Shown here: one piece after another, positions 10,010-17,368 of the stretch
How positions within the stretch are numbered: the stretch's first letter is position 1
Layout of the letters: each line of letters begins with the position of its first letter
NCBI GenBank assembly: GCA_963785155.1
Contig: CAWAUB010000001.1
Coordinates: 62,001 to 126,000, forward strand
DNA length: 64,000 nt
Direction: 5' to 3'
Source of the DNA: DASUSH01 sp963785155
Lineage (GTDB): Bacteria > Actinomycetota > Thermoleophilia > Solirubrobacterales > 70-9
Program-made: the position numbers and the translations under genes
The notes under the pieces: model-generated
What the model saw: the letters and a program-made list of their open reading frames with translations, nothing else
Databases searched by the model: none
Told to the model about the DNA's origin: nothing

Positions 10010-11624
10010 TCATCTTGCGCGACACACGCGCGACCGCCGCGTTCCTTCCGGCGCCGCTGTCGCGGGCCTCGACGGAGAGCTTCAGCTTGGTCGAGTCCTC
10101 GCCCAGGGCGGCGAAAAAGTCCTTCGAGACCTTGACCGGCACCTTGCCCGTGCGGCCCCACGGGATCGAAATCTCCGTCCTGCCGACGCGATCGCCCCTG
10201 TCAAACCCCTTCCTCCCCTTGCCGATGTCCTTGGTCGCGGTGAGCTCGGCGGTCCCCTCGCACTCCTCCGCGCGATAGACGCAGGTGATCCGGACCTGGG
10301 CACGGCGCTTGCGATCGACGATCAGCGTGTCCCCGAAGATCCGCACGTCCGGGGCCGTCGCACCGCCGTCGCCTCCGCCGGGCTCGCCTCCGCCGGCGTC
10401 GTTGCCCGTCGGCGGGGTCCCCGGTGGCGGTGGAGGCGAAGTGACCGGCTGGGGCTGCTGGGGTGCGTTGGGATCGGGTGCGCCGCCGACGACGACAGGG
10501 GGCGCAAGGCCGTCTGTCGCGGGGCCAGTGACGCCCGCGGCGCCACGCTCGACCGTCTCGCAGTCGAAGCTGACGGGATCACCCGGGTCGGCGACGGCGC
10601 GATCGGCGGAGCCGCCACCGCAGAAGGAGCTGAAGTCGGTCACCCCGTCGCGCAAGAGCAGCGTGTCGTCCCCGTCTGGTGGCTGGCCCCCGAAGAACCC
10701 AGCGGGGATCGAGCCTTCCCCGAGGACCGAGTCGGCACCGCCGGCGCCCTCGAGCAGATCCTCGCCCGCCAGTCCGACGATCGTGCCGCTGCTCGAATTT
10801 CCGATGATCGAATCGTCGCCGTTCGTGCCGAGGAGCGACTCGACATCGCCCAGTACCTCGTCGCGCTCGACGGCGTTCCCATTGCCGCACGTGCTGGTCA
10901 CGTCCCTGGACACCGGGGCTCGATTGCCGACCGCGTCGTCCTCGGCGCTCCCGTCGTTGCAGATCCCGTCGCCGACGTGGACCGTGATCCCGAGGTCCCG
11001 CCCAGTGTCCGTCCCTTCCAGATAGGTGACCTGGTCGACCCCGGTACCGCCGCTCATCACGTCACCGCCAACATCGCCGTTGATGCTGTCGTCGCCGCCC
11101 TTACCGACGAGGACGTCGTCACCATCGCGTCCGTCGAAAAAATCCGGGCCCGTTGAGCCGATGATGAGGTCGTCGCCCTCTTCCCCCAGGATCCCGGTCG
11201 CGAAGGCGAACACGTCGGTATTGACGGTCGCCTGGTCCACCCTGATCTCGTCGTCGCCCGTTCCGGCGAAGACCACCACCGGCTGCGGAGCGGAGTCGAT
11301 GATGACCCTGTCGTTCCCTGCGAATACGTCCACCTGGACCACGGCCCCGGCATCGCAAGTCACGCTCCGGCCCGACGGTGTGCACCCGCTGCCGGCGATC
11401 GCCGCATCCCTCCCGGTGATCTTGACCTCGTTCCCGCCCACGTCCTCGGCCTCGAAGGAGTCCGCGGTCACCGTCGCAGTCGACGTGAACACGTGCAGGA
11501 ACTTGATCCCGCTGACCGGGTTGGTCTCGACCCGGGCGGTGTAGGCGGAGGCGGTCCCGGGCATGCTGACGAGGGCCGCCACGAATGCTCCGACGATGAC
11601 CGCCGGCAGGCGTCTGGTGGGCAT
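10010..11624 (-). CDS. Secreted RTX-like calcium-binding-type protein (stop uncertain)
   Basis: ATG at 11624 begins a signal peptide (about 1-30, ending GTASAYT). RTX-type units follow: AGTGDDEIRVD, GEEGDDLIIGS, GRDGDDVLVGKGGDD, GTNGDDSIIGN. Then comes a Pro/Gly linker (QPVTSPPPPPGTPP) and an Ig-like C-terminal domain. In the same frame the ORF runs on into the FAD gene to 9504, which is clearly shadow sequence. A TGA in the next frame at 10012 is the likely true stop, so one late frameshift near 10030-10050 is suspected. Function: extracellular Ca-stabilised structural protein, inferred. Confidence 0.6.
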
Positions 11625-11713
11625 GGCCCCAACAATGGTGGCATCCGAAGCGTTTGTCGTCAGGGATCCCACCCTGAACTTTGAAGTAGCGGGATCCCGT
11701 CCGCCTAGCTCCC

Positions 11714-11719
11714 TACTTT
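11714..11719 (+). promoter_or_regulatory. Predicted -10 box of the AI-2E permease gene
   Basis: TACTTT ends 8 bases before ATG 11728, suggesting a leaderless transcript. The region 11625-11727 separates this gene from the divergent RTX-like gene and must hold both promoters. Confidence 0.35.
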
Positions 11720-11727
11720 GCGCCTGG

Positions 11728-12903
11728 ATGATGCGTGGGCGCCACCGACGCGGTAGCCAGGAAGGCGACGCCGACGAATCGCCTCGGATCGACGCTCGCG
11801 ACCTGAGCGGGATCTTCGTCGTCCCGAACTGGCTGCGCGACGTCGGGCTCACCGCCTGGCTGCTGGTCGGCGTGGCGATCTTCCTCGTCGGTGCGGTGTG
11901 GCTCCTCTCGCTCACGAACGTGATCGTGCTCCCGGTGATCACCGCCGGGATCATCGCCGCCGTCGCCTCGCCGCTTGTGGCCTGGATGCGAAGGCACGGG
12001 GTCCCGCGCGGGATCGGGGCGGCACTCGTGATGTTGCTGATCGTCCTGCTCGGAGTCGGGGTGTTCCTCGTGATCGTCGGCGGGATCACCGGCGAGATCT
12101 CCGACATCAACGCTCAGCTCGCCGATGCCAAGGACTCGATCGCCGGCTGGCTCAACGACCTCGGCGTCGATCCGAGCAGGACCGAGGACGCCAAGCAGAA
12201 CGCGAGCGCGGCGGTCAGCGACAGCGCCTCCGCGCTTCTGCACGGTGTCGCCGGCGGCCTGGCCCAGCTTTCCTCCCTCGTCTTCTTCCTTGCGATGACC
12301 GCGCTCAGCCTCTTCTTCCTGCTCAAGGACGGGCCCACGATCCGCGGTTGGGCCGAGAAGCACCTCGGCGTACCGACGCCCGTCGCGCGAACGATCACCC
12401 AGCGGGTGATCGAGTCGCTGCGCGGCTACTTCCTCGGGGTCACGATCGTGGCGGCCTTCAACGCGGTCGTCGTCGCGATCGGGGTGCTGGTGCTCGACAT
12501 ACCGCTGCTGGGGACGATCGTGGCTGTCACCTTCCTCGGCGCCTATATCCCGTATCTCGGCGCGTGGGCGGCGGGAGCGTTCGCCGTCCTGATCGCACTC
12601 GGCGGCGCGGGCCCCGACGCCGCGCTGGGGATGCTCGTCGTCCAGCTGTTCGCCAACAGCATCCTCCAGCAGATGGTCCAGCCGCTGGCGATGGGCGCCG
12701 CGCTCGGGATCCACCCGCTCGCCGTGCTGGTCGTGACGATCGCGGGCGGCGCCCTCTTCGGCGCGATCGGGCTGATCCTCGCGGCGCCGATGACCGCGGC
12801 CGTCACCAAGATCAGCACCGATCTCGCCCGGGCTCGCGCGGAGTCGGAACCGGAGCCTCCGCCGGGCGAGCCAGGCCCAGAAGTCCCCGCCCCGGCGACC
12901 TGA
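11728..12903 (+). CDS. AI-2E family transporter (PerM/YhhT-type permease)
   Basis: About 391 residues with about eight hydrophobic segments. The order is typical of the family: two N-terminal helices (LLVGVAIFLVGAVWLL), a soluble stretch about residues 125-170 (ISDINAQLADAKDSIAGW), then FFLLKDG, an amphipathic region, SLRGYFLGV, and the conserved AYIPYLGAW motif before the last helices. A charged Pro/Glu tail ends the protein. Family role: membrane efflux of small molecules; AI-2 transport is not established for most members. Start chosen at the first of two ATGs (11728, 11731); the frame is open further upstream but that part is not protein-like. Confidence 0.8.
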   Translation: MMRGRHRRGSQEGDADESPRIDARDLSGIFVVPNWLRDVGLTAWLLVGVAIFLVGAVWLLSLTNVIVLPVITAGIIAAVASPLVAWMRRHGVPRGIGAALVMLLIVLLGVGVFLVIVGGITGEISDINAQLADAKDSIAGWLNDLGVDPSRTEDAKQNASAAVSDSASALLHGVAGGLAQLSSLVFFLAMTALSLFFLLKDGPTIRGWAEKHLGVPTPVARTITQRVIESLRGYFLGVTIVAAFNAVVVAIGVLVLDIPLLGTIVAVTFLGAYIPYLGAWAAGAFAVLIALGGAGPDAALGMLVVQLFANSILQQMVQPLAMGAALGIHPLAVLVVTIAGGALFGAIGLILAAPMTAAVTKISTDLARARAESEPEPPPGEPGPEVPAPAT

Positions 12904-12954
12904 GGTCCATGCTTAGGACGAAAAGCGACTGTCCGTTCCTATATTCGCGATAGT

Positions 12955-13280
12955 CACTCACGCAGCGACTACAGCCCCGACGGGAAGAGGATCCTGTTTT
13001 GGGAGTACGCGCGAAAGGCCCGAGGTGTTTGGATGATGCGCTCCGACGGCACCCATTTGCGGATGATCGCCACCAATCTCAGGTCAACGGCTTGGGCGCC
13101 GAGCGGTGATCTGATCATTGGCACGCGCTACCGCGGCCTCGGGTCGTATCGCGCCTGCCGTGACCTATCCTGATCGATGGGAAGGGCACGGACCTCGGTC
13201 CGGTCAGTACCAACTGCGAGCAGTTGGCGCCTACGGAAGAAAACGATGTTGAAAGCCCGAGCTGGCAGCCGGTTCCGTGA
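12955..13280 (+). pseudogene. Decayed C-terminal fragment of a TolB/WD40-like propeller protein
   Basis: No start codon. From about 12964 the frame reads SDYSPDGKRILFW, then GVWMMRSDGTHLRMI and AWAPSGDLIIG, ending at a stop at 13171. In the next frame the match goes on (ILIDGKGTDLG, then SPSWQPVP) to a stop at 13278. Together these are the last blades of a TolB-like periplasmic propeller, with the SPSWQP ending typical of the family. The N-terminal blades are missing and one frameshift lies near 13155. It lies downstream of the tRNA-fMet 3' end and looks like the remnant of a lost or moved gene. Confidence 0.6.
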
Positions 13281-13548
13281 CCGCCTGGCCGATGTCGAGA
13301 TAGCCGCTTTTCGTCCAGTGCGAGAGCACGCGGCGGGGCGCTTTATGCCCGGATACGGGGGAAAACGCGCCCCGGACGGCTTCCGGCGGCACTTCTGCTT
13401 TCCATGCAAAGCACAGGTCTGAGAGCGGAAGAACTTGCGGTCGGGGGACCCAAGATCCAGTTCGACCGCCGTCATGACGTCAACCCATGACGAACAAATG
13501 GGACGACATTGGGACGACGGTCGATTCTTAGGTCAGCCCTGAAAAGCA
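13281..13548. other. Non-coding stretch between the propeller fragment and tRNA-fMet
   Basis: I see no protein-like frame. Short ORFs on both strands here have no motif and poor composition. The part at 13473-13520 carries a repeated catgacg and gggacgac. I cannot assign it. Confidence 0.4.
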
Positions 13549-13577
13549 AGAAACCCCCTGCGTTCCAGGGGGTTTCT
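13549..13577 (-). terminator. Terminator hairpin after tRNA-fMet
   Basis: A perfect 12-bp stem (agaaaccccctg and cagggggtttct) with a 5-base loop starts 5 bases beyond the tRNA 3' end on the minus strand. The run of T in the minus-strand 3' arm side supports a Rho-independent terminator. Confidence 0.7.
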
Positions 13578-13581
13578 GCGA

Positions 13582-13655
13582 TAGCGGGGGTGGGATTTGA
13601 ACCCACGACCTCCGGGTTATGAGCCCGGCGAGCTACCTGACTGCTCCACCCCGCG
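13582..13655 (-). tRNA. tRNA-fMet (CAU), initiator
   Basis: 74 bases without encoded CCA. Reading the minus strand, it begins CGCGGGGTGGAGCAG. The anticodon stem-loop is CCGGGCTCATAACCCGG with anticodon CAT, and the T-arm is GTGGGTTCAAATCCCAC. It has initiator features: a mismatched first pair (C1 opposite U72) and three consecutive G-C pairs at the base of the anticodon stem. It lies just upstream of, and divergent from, the exopolyphosphatase gene. Confidence 0.95.
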
Positions 13656-13676
13656 GCGTGCCCGAAGGTTAGCGCG

Positions 13677-14714
13677 GTGTGGAGCAAGATCAACCTCCGA
13701 TACCGTGGGTCCGTGGAGTCGGACGGCCGAGCCACGGACGGGGCCACCGGTAGTCCGGCGGGTGATGGATCCCGCATAGCGGTCATCGACCTGGGAAGCA
13801 ACTCGACTCGCCTGCTCGTTGCCGACGTCACTCCGGAGGGGCGGGTTCAGGAGATCAGGCGCGAGACGGTTGTGACCCGCCTCGGTCGCGGGGTCGACCT
13901 CAGCGGAAAGCTCTCCGATGATGGGATCGAGGCCGTCTGCGCGGCGGTCGCCGATTTCGTGGCGGCGATCGGCCCGCTCGGGGCCAACGAGACCGTGGCG
14001 ATCGCGACCAGCGCTGTTCGTGACGCTTCGAACGGGGAGGCCTTTATCGCCGAGCTGCGCGAGCGCTTTTCGCTTTCCCCGCGGATCATCGACGGTGGCA
14101 CCGAGGCACGCCTCACCTTCGCCGGGGCAACGGCCGGCCGGCCCGATCGCGACTCATGCGTCCTGGTCGTCGACATCGGCGGCGGCTCGACGGAGCTCAT
14201 CGCGGGCTGCGCTGGCGAGATCGAGTTCTCCACGTCGATGCAGGCCGGCGTCGTCCGGCAGACCGAGCGCCATGTCTCCAACGACCCGCCGGACCACGCC
14301 GAGCTCGAGGAGCTCGCCGACGAGGTCCGATCGCTGGTCATCGAGGAGATCTCGAAGAACTCTCCTCCGAACCCCGATGCCGGGATCGCGGTGGCGGGCA
14401 CCCCGACGTCGCTCGCCGCGATCGAGCTCGAGCTGGATCCATATGACAGCTCGCTGGTGCATGGCCACCGCCTGACGATCGATGGCGTCCAGCAGGCCCT
14501 TTCGACGCTCGCCGCGATCCCCACCGCCGAGCGGCGGCAGATCACGGGCATCCAGCCCGAGCGTGCGCCCACGATCGTCGCCGGCGTGGTGATCCTGATG
14601 GAGGTGATGCGCGCCTTCGGGCTGAGCGAGGTCGAGGTCTCCGAGCACGACATCCTCCACGGCGCCGCACTCGAGGCGGCGGCAGGCCTCGTGCCGGGAG
14701 CCGCCGGGCCCTGA
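13677..14714 (+). CDS. ppx: Exopolyphosphatase/guanosine pentaphosphatase (Ppx/GppA)
   Basis: 345 residues from GTG 13677, close to the short actinobacterial Ppx length. The ASKHA phosphate-binding motifs are all visible: AVIDLGSNSTRLL (about residue 35), ATSAVRDASNG, the second glycine-rich motif VVDIGGGSTEL (about 162-172) and AVAGTPTSLAAIE. Role: processive hydrolysis of polyphosphate, or of pppGpp, in stringent and phosphate metabolism. The first 30 residues are poor in conservation, so a start nearer to residue 12 or 30 is possible. The next gene starts inside its stop codon. Confidence 0.88.
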   Translation: MWSKINLRYRGSVESDGRATDGATGSPAGDGSRIAVIDLGSNSTRLLVADVTPEGRVQEIRRETVVTRLGRGVDLSGKLSDDGIEAVCAAVADFVAAIGPLGANETVAIATSAVRDASNGEAFIAELRERFSLSPRIIDGGTEARLTFAGATAGRPDRDSCVLVVDIGGGSTELIAGCAGEIEFSTSMQAGVVRQTERHVSNDPPDHAELEELADEVRSLVIEEISKNSPPNPDAGIAVAGTPTSLAAIELELDPYDSSLVHGHRLTIDGVQQALSTLAAIPTAERRQITGIQPERAPTIVAGVVILMEVMRAFGLSEVEVSEHDILHGAALEAAAGLVPGAAGP

Positions 14715-15343
14715 GCGCCGCAACCGCACTGCGGCTGAGCGTCGACTTCGAATCGAAGCGGCGCGACAACCGCCGGATCGGCGCACTGTTCGCGATCGGC
14801 TCGGCCCTCTTCGCGATCGCGTCACTACCGGGTGCCTCCTCGCTGTCGGAGACGGTTGACTCGATCATCTACTTCGCCGGCTCGATCTTCTTCACCACCG
14901 CCGCGCTGGATCAGCTTCGGCTGTCGAAGTCCGACCCGACGGAACGGACGAGCGTCGTCGCCCAGTTCGCCGGCACGCTCGCCTTCAACGTCTCGACGTT
15001 CGTCGCGATCCGCCACGGTGTGGAGAACCTCGTCGTCTGGGCCCCCGACGCGATCGGCTCCATCCTGTTCCTCGTCTCGAGCGGGCTCGCGGCCCGCGCC
15101 ATCCGCCACGACCGGGACCTCGCCCGCCGCGAGGCGCGGATCAACCTCCTCGGGTCGGTCTTCTTCGGCCTCTCGGCGATCGGGGCATATGTCGTCCCGA
15201 ATACCCAGGACCTCCTGAATGCCGCGGTCGCAACTCTGGGGACCCTGCTCGGCGCGATCTGCTTCCTGATCGCCGCCCTGCAGTTGCGCCGTGGCAGGCC
15301 GTTCCTGCGGCACTCCGGGCTCGACGCCCCGGATCCCGCCTAG
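14711..15343 (+). CDS. Polytopic membrane protein, YrhK-like domains (possible CTG start)
   Basis: The frame is clearly coding from right after the ppx stop. Its hydrophobic segments are IGALFAIGSALFAIASLPG, SIIYFAGSIFFTTAALDQL, AIGSILFLVSSGLAAR, LGSVFFGLSAIGAYVV and TLGTLLGAICFLIAALQL. The G-S-x-L-F repeats look like YrhK-type domains. No ATG, GTG or TTG exists in frame between the ppx stop and the first helix. The best start is CTG 14711, which overlaps the ppx TGA as CTGA and has ggag about 10 bases upstream. About 210 residues, function unknown, probably co-translated with ppx. Confidence 0.6.
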   Translation: MSAATALRLSVDFESKRRDNRRIGALFAIGSALFAIASLPGASSLSETVDSIIYFAGSIFFTTAALDQLRLSKSDPTERTSVVAQFAGTLAFNVSTFVAIRHGVENLVVWAPDAIGSILFLVSSGLAARAIRHDRDLARREARINLLGSVFFGLSAIGAYVVPNTQDLLNAAVATLGTLLGAICFLIAALQLRRGRPFLRHSGLDAPDPA

Positions 15344-15420
15344 TCACTGAACCTTTTACGTATCCGTGAGGTTGCTTGGCAACTCTCCACCCCTACACGA
15401 CGCATCCCTCCACCCTGCCC

Positions 15421-15460
15421 ACGGCGCCCGCGGTCCCATCGGCCGCGGGCGTCGTTATTT
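15421..15460 (+). terminator. Rho-independent terminator
   Basis: A GC-rich stem of about 13 bp (acggcgcccgcgg with ccgcgggcgtcgt, one G-U pair) around a 9-base loop is followed by gttattt. It closes the ppx/YrhK-like unit. Confidence 0.7.
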
Positions 15461-15543
15461 GTTTGGGCGCCCCCACGCCGGGTATCCGTTCGCCTCACGC
15501 AGGGGGAAATTGGCCGTCACGGCCAGAGGCAGGAGCGCGATCG

Positions 15544-15756
15544 ATGGCTCGCACGTCCCAGGCGGGAGCGGGAAATATCGAGTGGCGCCGGCCCCGGAGG
15601 CCGGCCGATGTCGCGCGCGAGCGCTGGTCGGGGCCATCCGAGAAGCCGACCTTCATGCAGTTGTTCGTGCCGCTCGTCTCACTGGCAGTCGGCTCGATCT
15701 TCGTGATCGGCCTGGTGCTCGCCGTGCTCGTTGGTCTGCTGACGCTGTTCGTCTGA
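15544..15756 (+). CDS. Small membrane protein, 70 residues
   Basis: ATG 15544 is chosen over the longer upstream frame because aggag lies 8 bases before it and the upstream part contains a terminator. The N-half is basic and polar (RRPRRPADVARERW), followed by one long hydrophobic stretch (FVPLVSLAVGSIFVIGLVLA). Single-pass membrane protein of unknown function. Its stop directly abuts the stop of the convergent RTX-like gene. Confidence 0.6.
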   Translation: MARTSQAGAGNIEWRRPRRPADVARERWSGPSEKPTFMQLFVPLVSLAVGSIFVIGLVLAVLVGLLTLFV

Positions 15757-16818
15757 TCAGCAGCTGCGCGGCCTGGGGTCCTTGCGATCCACCCTTGCAG
15801 CCTCGTGCTTGTCACTCCCGTGCCAGCAGCTCACCTCACGGTCGCGCTGGCCGTCGCGTGCAAGCAGGAGGTCGTCGCCGACCCCGCCCAGCAACCGGTC
15901 GTGGCCGCTGCCCCCGGAGATCCGATCGCTGCCGTAGGAGCCCTTGAGCTTGTCCTCGCCGGCGCCGCCGCGAACCCGATCGTCGCCGCGCTCGCCGTCG
16001 AGATGGTCGTCGCCACCACGGCCGACGAGGCGGTCATTGCCCGAGTCGCCCAGCATCCCGTCCTCCTGCGGGCCGCCGCGCAGGACGTCGTCGCCACCGA
16101 AACCGGCGAATAGGCCGACGACGCCGCTGCCCGATCTGAACTCGTCGCGACCGCTGCCTCCGTACGCGCTCAGGGTGCCGTTGTAGGGGCGGGGGAGGCT
16201 GCCGACGCCGCCGCCGTCGATCACGTTGTGGCCGTCACCGGCGAGGACGAGGATCGAGATCGGCGAGTCGAGGGCCAGGTCGATATCCGCGTTGCCGCCC
16301 GCCTCGGCGCCCCCGTTCAGGTTGCCCCCGGATTCCTTGTTCGCCGGGTTCCAGCCGAACGCCATCTCGGTCGCGCCGTCGGGCGGCTGGAGGCTGACCG
16401 CGGGGGCATCGAGCTCAATCTCGATCTCGTCGGCGCCCTGCTCGGCGCTGCGCCCCGGACCGAATTCGCCGACCACGACCACGGTCGCGGCGCTCGTCAC
16501 CGAGATCGACTCGACCGTGGCCGCGGTGGGTGCCGCGGCGCCGCCGTCGGCGTCCGGACAGGGAATCGGCTCGATCACCGCGTTGCCGGGCGGCGGGAAG
16601 GTGTGCTCGCCGGCTGTGATCTGGCCCGAGTCGCTGTGTGCGAGAAAGAGGTTGGCCTGCGAGTTCCGGCTCACGACGTCGAGCGCACCGTTGGACGAGT
16701 GGAAGGTGCAACTCGGCGAGTCGGCGGCACCCGCGCCGGAGCGATCCGCCGGAATGACGAAGGATCCCACCACGACCGCCAGGGCGAAGCCTTTGCTCAA
16801 GCGCCTAACCCCGCTCAT
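15757..16818 (-). CDS. Secreted RTX-like calcium-binding-type protein
   Basis: 353 residues. A signal peptide (about 1-32, ending GAGAA) is followed by a beta-rich N-terminal region. About nine RTX-type units then run in the C-terminal third: GFGGDDVLRGG, GDSGNDRLVGRGGDD, GERGDDRVRGGAGED, GGSGHDRLLGGVGDD. Family knowledge: such GGxGxD units bind Ca2+ in a parallel beta-roll, usually after export. No type I secretion genes are nearby and a Sec signal is present, so export by Sec is inferred. Role unknown. It is the third RTX-like protein in the window. Confidence 0.75.
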   Translation of the reverse strand: MSGVRRLSKGFALAVVVGSFVIPADRSGAGAADSPSCTFHSSNGALDVVSRNSQANLFLAHSDSGQITAGEHTFPPPGNAVIEPIPCPDADGGAAAPTAATVESISVTSAATVVVVGEFGPGRSAEQGADEIEIELDAPAVSLQPPDGATEMAFGWNPANKESGGNLNGGAEAGGNADIDLALDSPISILVLAGDGHNVIDGGGVGSLPRPYNGTLSAYGGSGRDEFRSGSGVVGLFAGFGGDDVLRGGPQEDGMLGDSGNDRLVGRGGDDHLDGERGDDRVRGGAGEDKLKGSYGSDRISGGSGHDRLLGGVGDDLLLARDGQRDREVSCWHGSDKHEAARVDRKDPRPRSC

Positions 16819-16901
16819 CTCGTGGCGAGCCTACCGCGACCCTGGGCGACGTCACTTGGCCACTCAGCCATGTTTTGTTGCAAAGACGAGTTCGGCCGCG
16901 A

Positions 16902-16907
16902 TACAAC
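16902..16907 (+). promoter_or_regulatory. Predicted -10 box of the SnoaL-like gene
   Basis: TACAAC ends 7 bases before ATG 16915, consistent with a leaderless transcript. The gap 16819-16914 also has to hold the promoter of the divergent RTX-like gene. Confidence 0.3.
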
Positions 16908-16914
16908 GTGCGTG

Positions 16915-17368
16915 ATGGGGGGTCGGTTTCAGCAACGGGGATAAGGCTGAGATCGCGCGCCGTGCGTACTCGGCGTTTAACCGCGGCGGGGTAGAGGCGA
17001 TTCTCGAGTTCCTCGATCCCGAGATCGAGTGGCGGATGTGGGAGCGCTTCACGCGCCGTTCGCGCGTCTACCACGGGCACGACGGTGTCCGTCAGGTGCT
17101 TGCGATGTTCGACGAGAACCTCGATGAGTTCCGGGCCGACCCGCACGACTACATCGTCGCCGGCGAGCGGATCGTCGTACCGGTCCGGCTGCACGGCCGC
17201 ACCAAGGGGAGCGGCGAGGAGCAGAGCTTCGAGCTCGTTCAGGTCTGGACGACCCCTGACGACCACACCGCCAGCCGGCTCGACGTCTACTCGGATCTGG
17301 AAGAGGCCCTGGAGGCCGTGGGCGCACCGAATCCCGCCAGCCCCGAAGGGGCGGCGGGAGCCCCGTAG
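16915..17368 (+). CDS. SnoaL/NTF2-like protein (frameshift at start)
   Basis: The domain reads AEIARRAYSAFNRGGVEAIL, DPEIEWRM, YHGHDGVRQVLAMF and VRLHGRTKGSG, which is the usual SnoaL-like order (helix, cone-shaped sheet, HGR strand). About 150 residues, normal for the family. The ATG at 16915 is in the wrong frame by one base. Dropping one G from the six-G run at 16917-16922 gives MGVGFSNGDKAEIARRA, which looks like a complete N-terminus. Family members are small-molecule isomerases, cyclases or binding proteins; the function here is unassigned. The 3' end is convergent with the EAL gene. Confidence 0.65.

Noticed and set aside
13128..13475. Small ORFs on both strands near the tRNA-fMet gene
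   Set aside because: No motif and no ribosome site; the overlapping propeller fragment explains the only protein-like signal there.
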